The notes below the pieces were generated by a model. It was not told where the DNA came from and made no database searches. It saw only the letters and a program-made list of their open reading frames with translations. Below are positions 1 to 11,214 of a DNA stretch of 64,000 bases, piece by piece. Both the position numbers and the translations under genes were made by a program. Source of the stretch: Chromatiaceae bacterium (GTDB lineage: Bacteria > Pseudomonadota > Gammaproteobacteria > Chromatiales > Chromatiaceae); NCBI GenBank assembly GCA_024639005.1, contig JAHEJD010000002.1, positions 49,330 through 113,329 of the forward strand, given 5' to 3'. Positions within the stretch are counted from its first letter, which is position 1; every line of letters begins with the position of its first letter.

Positions 1-401
1 TCACCGCGTTGAACGAGGTCGTGCAGCGTGATGTCCGTCAGAAAGACGAAGATCTGTTGGCTCAGATCATCCCACAGGTTGTGGGTCAGACAGCGCTGGC
101 CTTCGTGACAATTCTGTCGGCCCTTGCAGCGAGTGAATTCGACCCATTCGTCGACCGCACAGATGATGTCGGCGATCGAGATCTCGTCCGCCTCGCGGCC
201 CAGATAGTAGCCACCGCCCGGGCCACGTACCCCACGCACGAGTCCTTTGCCGCGCAACGCTGCGAACAGCTGCTCAAGATAGGACAGGGAAATACCCTGA
301 TTCTCGGAGATATCAGCGAGCGTTACGGGCCCCTGGGTGCCATTGATTGCCAAGTCCAGCATTGCAGTGACGGCGTATCGGCCTTTGGTTGAGAGTCTCA
401 T
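1..401 (-). CDS. iscR: Fe-S cluster assembly regulator IscR (3' end cut by window edge)
   Basis: This Rrf2-family winged-helix repressor senses Fe-S status and controls the isc operon and other Fe-S genes. The visible 133 residues begin [16 protein letters not shown], followed by the helix-turn-helix region (about 28-60, with the GPGGGY wing near 60-65). The cluster ligands C92, C98, C104 and H107 sit at the same positions as in the E. coli protein. The C-terminus lies beyond base 1. The ATG at 399-401 fits the conserved N-terminus. Two IscR-type operators upstream suggest autoregulation. The remaining isc genes would be expected just outside the window. Confidence 0.95.
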   Translation of the reverse strand, partial: MRLSTKGRYAVTAMLDLAINGTQGPVTLADISENQGISLSYLEQLFAALRGKGLVRGVRGPGGGYYLGREADEISIADIICAVDEWVEFTRCKGRQNCHEGQRCLTHNLWDDLSQQIFVFLTDITLHDLVQRG

Positions 402-433
402 TGCATATTCCTCGTGTGGACGTTGGGGCAACA

Positions 434-489
434 AATCCCTACTAATTTACTCAGGTTTTAAATTAGCAGTAACCGAGTGAATTAGTCAA
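434..489 (-). promoter_or_regulatory. iscR promoter with two type-1 IscR operators
   Basis: Read on the minus strand, TTGACT (489-484) and TAATTT (465-460) form a sigma-70-like promoter with an 18-base spacer. Two stretches match the type-1 IscR consensus (YYGACTRWWWYAGTCRR plus flank). Bases 489-469 match about 18 of 21 positions and overlap the -35. Bases 454-434 match about 17 of 21 and lie just downstream of the -10. Tandem sites of this kind mediate repression of iscR by holo-IscR in E. coli. The matches are seen directly; the function is inferred. Confidence 0.7.
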
Positions 490-596
490 CATTTTGTTAC
501 CAAAATAACGTCGAGATAATGTCGAGTAGAACGCCCAGAGAGGGCCTGAGAGGCGGGCCGCCGCCGTTCGCCCTGGTGGCAAACCTTTGCGCCGCG

Positions 597-1079
597 TCAG
601 GAGATGTCGCAGGCCGGTTCGCGCAGCGCGGTCACGTCGTCGACGAACAAATGGCCCTGATGCACACAGAACGCGAGCCATTTGGATACGAACAGATTCA
701 GACGCCACTTATTGATAAGACCCGGCGCCTCATAGAGCCGGTCTGTAGGCAGCGTCTGCTGGCGCAGGTGTTCTACCTCAACCTGGCGGGCATCGTGATA
801 GACGCGCAGCAACGCATCGGGATCGGAGGTGTCATCGTTGGCATGCGCGAAGCGATAGGTCAGACGCACCAGCGTGGTGTAGGGCGTCTGTTCGACGATC
901 GTCAGATGCAAATCCTGATGGTCAGTGTGGGTCGAGCGATGTTCGCCCTGCAGCCGCCGCAACTGCGGTACCAGGCTGAGCAAATAATGGTAGTTTTCTT
1001 CGCACAGGGCCTGTAGATCACCGACTGAGGGGCGCTTGTCTAGCCATTGGTTGACGATTGTGCGTTCAGAAAACTGCAT
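597..1079 (-). CDS. DUF1249 family protein (YqiB-like)
   Basis: A 160-residue cytosolic protein of unknown function. It carries family hallmarks: the motif LHLTIVEQTPYTTLVRLTY (about residues 57-75), the VRLYHDA-type segment LLRVYHDARQVEV, and a C-terminal NKWRLNLFVSKWLAFCVHQGH region. In E. coli the homologue YqiB lies between nudF and cpdA. Here it stands alone between iscR and a thioredoxin gene, so the context gives no functional hint. The final 20 or so residues extend beyond the usual family length. No signal peptide or membrane segment is visible. Confidence 0.85.
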   Translation of the reverse strand: MQFSERTIVNQWLDKRPSVGDLQALCEENYHYLLSLVPQLRRLQGEHRSTHTDHQDLHLTIVEQTPYTTLVRLTYRFAHANDDTSDPDALLRVYHDARQVEVEHLRQQTLPTDRLYEAPGLINKWRLNLFVSKWLAFCVHQGHLFVDDVTALREPACDIS

Positions 1080-1154
1080 ATGCCTATCCGGGAAAAGTCA
1101 GATCCCAGTATAGTCGCCGTGCGCCAATTGGGACGCCCTCGCGTAAATGCAGAC

Positions 1155-1526
1155 TCAGGCCTGCCCCGACTGCTGTTCTGAGACCTGGCGGCGGACCTCT
1201 TCCATGTCCAGCTCGCCCGCCTTTTTAACGAGTTCGCGGAACGCAGACTCCGGCAATGCGCCTGCCTCGCTGAAGATGATGATTTTCTCGCGGAAGACCA
1301 TCAACGTCGGGATCGAGCGGATCTGGAAGTGCCCAGCGATCTCCTGCTGCTCCTCGGTGTTGACCTTGGCAAACACCACGTCTGCATGATCCTCCGAGAC
1401 CTTTTCGTACGTTGGGGCAAAGGAGCGGCAGGGGCCGCACCAAGGGGCCCAGAAGTCCACGATAACGAAGTCGTTACTGGTGACCACCTCTTCAAAGGTG
1501 TCTTTCGTGAGCTCGACTACAGCCAT
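1155..1526 (-). CDS. thioredoxin family protein
   Basis: A 123-residue thiol-disulfide oxidoreductase of the cytosol with the classical active site WCGPC (C30, C33) and the cis-proline loop SIPT (P73). The fold is complete (about residues 3-105), followed by an 18-residue charged tail ending EQQSGQA. The ATG at 1526 is preferred over an in-frame GTG four codons upstream because GGAGG lies 5 bases before it. The tail and its position away from rho make it an accessory thioredoxin rather than obviously TrxA. Substrates are unknown. Confidence 0.9.
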   Translation of the reverse strand: MAVVELTKDTFEEVVTSNDFVIVDFWAPWCGPCRSFAPTYEKVSEDHADVVFAKVNTEEQQEIAGHFQIRSIPTLMVFREKIIIFSEAGALPESAFRELVKKAGELDMEEVRRQVSEQQSGQA

Positions 1527-1593
1527 ACTGGCCTCCACAGAATTCTTCAGTCAGGCCCGTACCTTAGCACAGCAACGGGACGGCTCAGAGAGC

Positions 1594-1620
1594 AAAGGGC
1601 CCGGGAATCCCGGGCCCTTT
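1594..1620 (-). terminator. Strong GC hairpin downstream of adk
   Basis: A perfect 12-bp inverted repeat (AAAGGGCCCGGG / CCCGGGCCCTTT) with a 3-base loop lies 37 bases past the adk stop and before the thioredoxin gene. The stem ends in TTT but no long U-tract follows, so it may be a weak intrinsic terminator or an mRNA 3' stabiliser. Confidence 0.6.
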
Positions 1621-1656
1621 GGGGTCGGCAAGGGTCGATTGTTTCTAGCCTGGAAC

Positions 1657-2316
<660 letters not shown>

Positions 2317-2476
2317 CTACACAATGTGAGGCTATTTCGGGGAAGCGGAGTCTGACACAGCGTCGACGCAGGTCGCCAGTCGAGGCTGTCAATAGGCGGA
2401 TTCAGGGGCTTTATCAACGATTACGTATGCCCTGCCGTTCGCGGCCCTGTGCGCGAACACTCGCCCGCGGCGGTTC

Positions 2477-2947
2477 TCACAGATGCTTATCGATTCCGTG
2501 CGCCTTCAGGCCCCAGGCAAACAACGCCCCGACGCGTCGATCGGTCTGACGCAAGCGGGACGAAAGCACGCGAAACAGCTCTTTGAGCACCTGGTAGCCA
2601 AAGTCCGGCTGCTGATCGAAATAGCCCGCCAGCGCGCGGGCATCAAACACCAGCAGGTCGCAGGGCTCGAGGGTCATGACGGTCGCCAATCGCGGTCCGG
2701 GGTCGAAAAGGCTGAGCTCGCCGAAGACCTCATTCGCCCCCAGATCACAGATACCCGGCTGGATGTGGCGGCGGTCTTCGAGTTCGACTCGCTCCGTCAC
2801 TCGCACGCACCCACGCTGGATCAAATACACGACCCGGTCATCGGAGCCCTCCTGAATCACGATCTCACCACTGTCGAGGTGGCGCTCCCGCGCGATCCCT
2901 GCTGCCTTCAGGCGATGATCACCCAGAAGCTCACCAATGCTTGGCAT
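2477..2947 (-). CDS. cyclic nucleotide-binding domain protein
   Basis: A 156-residue stand-alone cNMP-binding (CAP_ED) domain. The beta-roll spans about residues 20-115, with the phosphate-binding cassette visible as FGELSLFDPGPRLATV. There is no C-terminal helix-turn-helix, so it is not a Crp/Fnr transcription factor. The C-terminal helices (about 115-150) could be a dimer or partner interface. Ligand and partner are unknown. It is a single gene between adk and htpG. Confidence 0.85.
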   Translation of the reverse strand: MPSIGELLGDHRLKAAGIARERHLDSGEIVIQEGSDDRVVYLIQRGCVRVTERVELEDRRHIQPGICDLGANEVFGELSLFDPGPRLATVMTLEPCDLLVFDARALAGYFDQQPDFGYQVLKELFRVLSSRLRQTDRRVGALFAWGLKAHGIDKHL

Positions 2948-3042
2948 GTCATTCTCGCCGCTATGTTTTCATGTCAGTTCTACTGTGTAAGAGTAGCCGA
3001 GAACACCGCCAGGAAAACCGTCGTCTATCGGTACCCCGTGAC

Positions 3043-4983
<1,941 letters not shown>

Positions 4984-5021
4984 GGTGTCGTGATCCTCCG
5001 GAATTTTCCCGATGGCCGCGC

Positions 5022-5049
5022 ACATGGGGTCACGAAACGGGATTTCAAG
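5022..5049 (-). promoter_or_regulatory. sigma-32 heat-shock promoter of htpG
   Basis: The minus strand carries CTTGAAA (5049-5043), a 13-base spacer, then CCCCATGT (5029-5022). This matches the RpoH consensus CTTGAAA-N11-16-CCCCATNT at every defined position. Transcription would start near 5015, about 30 bases before the htpG ATG. Confidence 0.85.
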
Positions 5050-5064
5050 AGTCGGCTGTGGTAA

Positions 5065-6729
<1,665 letters not shown>

Positions 6730-6734
6730 CCTGT

Positions 6735-7508
6735 ATGAACACAGCCCACTGGTGTCGGATCGAGATCGACGGCAAACCCGTGCTGGGGCGCCTGCAAGGC
6801 GATAAGATTGCACTGTATCGCGGTAAGCTGTTCGAACAGCCGCAGGCGACGGGGGCAGAAATTGACGCAGCCGGAGCCAATTGGCTAGCCCCGGTCGAGC
6901 CGCGCCAGTTTCTCGGCCTGTGGAACAACTTCCACGAGCGCCAGCAGCTGGAACAAACCAAGATCCCTGATTTCCCGTTGTTCTTCGTCAAACTTGCCGG
7001 GTCGCTGTCGGCCCACCAGCGACCGATCAGCCGGCCATCCGGCTTCACCGGACAGGTCAAGTTCGAGGCAGAACTGGGCATCGTGATAGGTCGCGCCTGT
7101 TTTCAGCCCGAACACAACGACATTGACGACATCATCTTTGGTTACACCTGCGTCAACGACGTCACCGCGCCCGAGTCTTTGTTCGCCAACGACGAGTTTC
7201 ATCAGTGGTGTCGGGCCAAGAGCATGCCCGGTTTCGGTCCAATCGGGCCGTTGATCGCCTGTGGTGTAGACCCCGCAGGCCTGCGAGTGCGCGGCATACT
7301 CGACGGTGAAGTCAAACAGGACTACCCGGTAAGCGACATGATCTTCTCACCGCAGCAGATCGTGTGGCACATCGCGCGCGATATCCCACTCTACGCCGGC
7401 GACGTCATCGCCTGCGGCACCTCGGTCGGCGCGGCCGACATCGCCGATGGCCAGACTATCGAGATCGAAATCCCCGGCGTCGGCACGCTCAGCAACCAGC
7501 TGCGTTGA
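6735..7508 (+). CDS. fumarylacetoacetate hydrolase family protein
   Basis: A 257-residue enzyme of the FAH superfamily, which cleaves or decarboxylates beta-keto acids such as oxaloacetate, acylpyruvates or aromatic-ring-fission products. Metal-binding elements are visible: VKFEAELGIVIG (E-x-E), then FGYTCVNDVTAPE, and the C-terminal GDVIACGTSVG. It has its own N-terminal domain (about 1-60). It follows pgm by 5 bases, which suggests an operon but not a shared pathway. The exact substrate cannot be read from sequence. Confidence 0.85.
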   Translation: MNTAHWCRIEIDGKPVLGRLQGDKIALYRGKLFEQPQATGAEIDAAGANWLAPVEPRQFLGLWNNFHERQQLEQTKIPDFPLFFVKLAGSLSAHQRPISRPSGFTGQVKFEAELGIVIGRACFQPEHNDIDDIIFGYTCVNDVTAPESLFANDEFHQWCRAKSMPGFGPIGPLIACGVDPAGLRVRGILDGEVKQDYPVSDMIFSPQQIVWHIARDIPLYAGDVIACGTSVGAADIADGQTIEIEIPGVGTLSNQLR

Positions 7509-7542
7509 ATCTTCGGGGAGCTGGGACGCATCAACCACGCGG

Positions 7543-8367
7543 TCAATAATGCCGCGACACCCCGACCCGCTGCATGATCTCGATCGCGAGCTCCTCGATC
7601 GATACCGTGGTGCTGTCGATGTACGGGATCGCATGGCCCTGAAACAGATCCTCGGCGGCGGCGATCTCCTTGCGACACTGACCCGGACTTGCGTAATCGG
7701 ATCCAGGTCGGCGTTCTTCACGGATTCGGTGCAGCCGGTCGGCCGAGATAGTCAGGCCAAAAAGGCTGCTGCGATACTCGAGCAATGGGCCCGGCAGTTT
7801 GCCGAGAAGGAAGTCGTCTTCGGTCAGCGGAAAATTGGCGGCCCGCACCGCGTACTGCATTGCCAGGTACAAGCAGGTCGGGGTCTTGCCGCTGCGCGAG
7901 ACACCGATCAGGATCAGGTCCGCATCGCCCAGACCCCGGAGGCGTGCGCCGTCATCGAAATTGAGTGCGAAATTCACCGCCGCGACGCGGCGGTCGTACT
8001 TCCCCGGATCACCGATGCCATGGCTGCGGCCAATGTGCCCCACGTACGGCATGCCGAATGCATCCGACAATGACGGCAGGAAGGTTTCGAAGATATCGAA
8101 AACCCGGGCATTGGCCGTCTGCAGCAAGGCGCGAGACGCCTCTTCAACGAGGCTGGAAAAAACCACCGGGAGCACGCCGTCTTCCTGACCCGCGGCATCG
8201 ATCTCGCGCACCGCCGCCGCGATCTTCACCGGCGTGTCAAGAAACGGCAGCACCACGCGCTCGCGCCGCAGTTCGTCGAACTGCGTTACCAGCGTGCGAA
8301 CCAGGTGCTCCAGCGTGATCCCCGTGCGATCCGAGATAATGAAAAGCGTACCTGAGGAATTCGCCAT
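7543..8367 (-). CDS. ppsR: PEP synthase regulatory protein (kinase/pyrophosphorylase)
   Basis: A DUF299-family bifunctional enzyme that inactivates PEP synthase by ADP-dependent phosphorylation and reactivates it by Pi-dependent dephosphorylation. The 274-residue protein has the typical N-terminus LFIISDRTGITLEHL and the P-loop GVSRSGKTPT. The ATG at 8367 is preferred to the TTG at 8379. ppsA, usually divergent from ppsR, is absent: the divergent neighbour is a lipoamide-dehydrogenase-like gene. The gene implies a gluconeogenic PEP synthase elsewhere in the genome. Confidence 0.93.
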   Translation of the reverse strand: MANSSGTLFIISDRTGITLEHLVRTLVTQFDELRRERVVLPFLDTPVKIAAAVREIDAAGQEDGVLPVVFSSLVEEASRALLQTANARVFDIFETFLPSLSDAFGMPYVGHIGRSHGIGDPGKYDRRVAAVNFALNFDDGARLRGLGDADLILIGVSRSGKTPTCLYLAMQYAVRAANFPLTEDDFLLGKLPGPLLEYRSSLFGLTISADRLHRIREERRPGSDYASPGQCRKEIAAAEDLFQGHAIPYIDSTTVSIEELAIEIMQRVGVSRHY

Positions 8368-8562
8368 AGTCGTCTTCAACGGGCTCGTGCAATGGGCGTA
8401 GATCTCGCCACCGGCAATATTAGCAAAACGGATTTTACGGCAATGGAATTGACTTAAGTACCTGCGCCCCCGTCCGTGTGAAAATTGTTGCTGGACCGGG
8501 ATAAACGGACGCCGCTGCGGTTAAAATGGCCATACACTCAGTCCAGATTTCGAGGAGCTCGC

Positions 8563-9975
8563 GTGGAAGAACGCCAGGTAGATGTTGCAATCATCGGGTC
8601 GGGTAGCGCCGGCCTGTATGCCATGGGCCGGGTGCGGCCATCGGGCAAATCGGTGGTGATGATAAACGGCGGCGAACTGGGCACCACCTGTGCCCGCGTC
8701 GGTTGTATGCCATCGAAAGCGGTGATTCAGGTAGCCGAGGACTTCCATCGCCGCGGGGTATTCAAGCGATTCGGGCTCGAGGGCGAGGAGACCCTGAGCC
8801 TCGACGTCGGCGAGGCCATGGGATATGTCCAGGATCTGCGCGATATTTTCGTCGAACGGGTGATCTCGAACAGCACGGACAAAATGCCCGAGGGTATGTT
8901 CATCCGAGGCTATACGCGTTTCGTCGGACCAAACCTCCTGGAAATGGAAGACGGACAACGCATCCGTGCCGACAAGATCGTTGTCGCAACGGGCTCTCGA
9001 CCGATAGTCCCAGATGCCTGGCAGGGCTACCGCGACCGGATCATCACAACAGATGAATTTTTTGAGCTAGACGTGCTGCCGCGATCGATCGCGGTTGTCG
9101 GCCTTGGCGTCGTCGGCCTGGAGATCGGCCAGTCGTTGCATCGACTCGGCTGCGAAGTGGTCGGCATCGATATGCAGGAGGTGATCGGCGGCCTTAGCGA
9201 CCCAGAGGTCGCCAAGACCGCTATCGATATCCTTGGCAAAGAGTTCCCGCTGTGGCTAGGTCAAGGGGCGGAGATCAGCGAGGGCAGCAACGGCAAACTG
9301 CGGGTCACCGCTGGTGAGAACAGTATCGAGGTCGACCGCGTGTTTGCCAGCATCGGCCGCCGGCCGAATATCGACAAGCTCGGGCTGGACGCAATCGGGG
9401 CGCCGGTCGATGAGCGCGGCTTCCCCGTTTACAATCCAAACACCATGCAGCTCGGCGATTTGCCGGTCTTTCTCGCCGGCGATGTCACCGGCGAGCGCCC
9501 GCTGTTACACGAGGCCGGCGACGAGGGACGCATCGCAGGTCAAAATGCGGTCGGCGAAAAAATCACGGCCTTTCACCGCAAGGCGCCGCTGAACATTACC
9601 TTCTGCGACCCGAATATCGCCCAGGTCGGTCAGACCTACGCCTCACTTGACCTTGATAGAGCGGCGGTGGGTCAGGTGCAAATGGCGCCCGTCGGCCGCG
9701 CGCTCATTATGGCCAAGAATAAGGGGCTCATCCGCGTCTACGCCGACAGGGCCAGCGGCAAGATGCTTGGCGCAGAGATGGCTTGTATAAAGGCAGAGAA
9801 CCTTGCGCATCTGCTCGCGTGGGCGATTCAACAGGATCTGACGGTCGGCGATCTGCTGCAGATGCCCTTCTACCATCCGGTCATTGAGGAGGCCCTCCAG
9901 GCGGCGCTTTACGATCTCTATGCCAAGGTAGACGCAAAGAATCCCGGGGCGATCACTGAATTGCGCCCACTCTGA
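8563..9975 (+). CDS. dihydrolipoyl dehydrogenase-like flavoprotein
   Basis: A pyridine nucleotide-disulfide oxidoreductase (class I) of 470 residues. It has an N-terminal FAD loop GSGSAG, a redox-active pair in TTCARVGCMPSK (C43, C48), an NAD-binding GLGVVGLEIG, a second FAD motif FLAGDVTGERPLLHEA and the C-terminal HPVIEE (H438, E443). The GTG at 8563 is chosen because GAGGAG lies 5 bases upstream and the flavin-binding strand follows at once. No 2-oxoacid dehydrogenase genes adjoin it, so it may be a stand-alone LpdA or mercuric-reductase-like paralogue rather than the E3 subunit. Confidence 0.85.
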   Translation: MEERQVDVAIIGSGSAGLYAMGRVRPSGKSVVMINGGELGTTCARVGCMPSKAVIQVAEDFHRRGVFKRFGLEGEETLSLDVGEAMGYVQDLRDIFVERVISNSTDKMPEGMFIRGYTRFVGPNLLEMEDGQRIRADKIVVATGSRPIVPDAWQGYRDRIITTDEFFELDVLPRSIAVVGLGVVGLEIGQSLHRLGCEVVGIDMQEVIGGLSDPEVAKTAIDILGKEFPLWLGQGAEISEGSNGKLRVTAGENSIEVDRVFASIGRRPNIDKLGLDAIGAPVDERGFPVYNPNTMQLGDLPVFLAGDVTGERPLLHEAGDEGRIAGQNAVGEKITAFHRKAPLNITFCDPNIAQVGQTYASLDLDRAAVGQVQMAPVGRALIMAKNKGLIRVYADRASGKMLGAEMACIKAENLAHLLAWAIQQDLTVGDLLQMPFYHPVIEEALQAALYDLYAKVDAKNPGAITELRPL

Positions 9976-10007
9976 TACCTATCGACAATTGCGATTTCCT
10001 CGCAAAC

Positions 10008-10511
10008 TCACCTCGACAGCACACGCCAGGCCGCGAGCTTACGCGCGAAGCTGAACGACGCGTTGGCCGGGCTGGTCGATGGCAACCGGGTTCTCGGCAG
10101 AGCCGCGAGCGTTGTCGGCAGGTCCGGCAAGACATAGCGCAAGAAGCTGCGCTCCGCCATCGCACCGTTGAAATAGACCACCCGGATCGCCGGATGCCGC
10201 TCAAAGAATCGTTGAAAATCATTCGGCACGATTGAGGCCGGCTCGATATCCGAATCCAGGCTGCCATGTCGGGTGCAGGTCTTTAGCACATCCCAAACCG
10301 CAAGGCGCTGCTGCATCAGGCGCGCGCAGCGCTCTTCATACGGTAGCTCAGCATCAACCCCAAACAAGACATCGACGATCGGCCAGAATGCATTGCGCGG
10401 ATGTGCATAGTACTGGTTGACGCGCAGCGAAGCCTTACCCGGCATCGAGCCCAACACGAGCCGCTCGGCACTTGCATCCGCAATCGGAGGAAAACTGTAG
10501 ACGCGGCTCAC
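10008..10511 (-). CDS. DNA-deoxyinosine / uracil-DNA glycosylase family protein
   Basis: A single-domain (167 residues) base-excision-repair glycosylase of the uracil-DNA-glycosylase superfamily. It has the motif LVLGSMPGKASLRVNQYYAH followed by PRNAFWPI, typical of the deoxyinosine-glycosylase branch, and a central AVWDVLKTC. The GTG at 10511 is inferred from the family N-terminus (SRVYSFPPIAD). A longer reading frame upstream would overlap the preceding response-regulator gene. The C-terminus (PSTSPANASFSFARKLAAWR) matches the family's final conserved region. Confidence 0.85.
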   Translation of the reverse strand: MSRVYSFPPIADASAERLVLGSMPGKASLRVNQYYAHPRNAFWPIVDVLFGVDAELPYEERCARLMQQRLAVWDVLKTCTRHGSLDSDIEPASIVPNDFQRFFERHPAIRVVYFNGAMAERSFLRYVLPDLPTTLAALPRTRLPSTSPANASFSFARKLAAWRVLSR

Positions 10512-10584
10512 CGATGTGCAACGGGGGTTCGACGGCTTGATCCGCTCGGCAGCACAAACGCGGTCCGTGTCAGACAGCCATGAT

Positions 10585-11211
10585 TCAAGCGCGTTCGTTT
10601 GCAACCAGGGCCATTCGCACCAGTTCGGCCAGCGAACCGGCCTGCATCTTTTCCATGACCCGCGCACGGTGCGCCTCGATGGTCTTCGCTGAGACACCCA
10701 AGGAATTGGCAATCTCCTTATTCGACCTGCCATCGGTCACCATTTCCATTACCTCACGTTCTCGCGGCGTCAGGTGCGCTAATCTCTCCTGCACTCGCAA
10801 ATTCTCCGAGTAATGGCTGCGCTGCTGTTCTTCATAAGCGATCGCTCGTCGAATGGCATCCAACAGCACTTCGTCGTTAAACGGCTTCTCAATGAAGTCG
10901 ATTGCCCCACTCTTCATCGCGCGCACCGCCATTGGCACATCCCCATGTCCAGTGATGATCACCGCCGGGATCTGGATATTGTGTTCGACCAGATACTCTT
11001 GCAGATCCAGGCCGCTCATTCCAGGCATGCGGACATCCAACACCAGGCAACCGGAGCGACCTGGCTGATAGGCCGCTAGAAACTCATCAGCCGATGCGAA
11101 GCTCTCGACCGGCACACCCACCGATTCGATAAGCCATTTCAGGGAATTACGCATGGCCTGGTCGTCATCGACCACGAAAACAGTGCTCTTGGTAAGGGGG
11201 GATTCAGACAT
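10585..11211 (-). CDS. FixJ-family two-component response regulator
   Basis: A 208-residue transcription regulator. Its receiver domain (about 9-125) has the phospho-acceptor D59 in VLDVRMPG and the conserved lysine in IEKPF. A LuxR-type helix-turn-helix follows (about 142-205, LTPREREVMEMV and SNKEIANSLGVSAKTIEAHRARVMEKM). It starts three bases after the stop of the histidine kinase gene, so the two are translationally linked and form a cognate pair. Its targets are not visible here. Confidence 0.95.
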   Translation of the reverse strand: MSESPLTKSTVFVVDDDQAMRNSLKWLIESVGVPVESFASADEFLAAYQPGRSGCLVLDVRMPGMSGLDLQEYLVEHNIQIPAVIITGHGDVPMAVRAMKSGAIDFIEKPFNDEVLLDAIRRAIAYEEQQRSHYSENLRVQERLAHLTPREREVMEMVTDGRSNKEIANSLGVSAKTIEAHRARVMEKMQAGSLAELVRMALVANERA

Positions 11212-11214
11212 GAC

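Noticed and set aside
10512..10733. Longer start for the glycosylase, extending into the response-regulator gene
   Set aside because: It would overlap the end of the FixJ-type gene by about 150 bases; the family N-terminus begins at the GTG at 10511.
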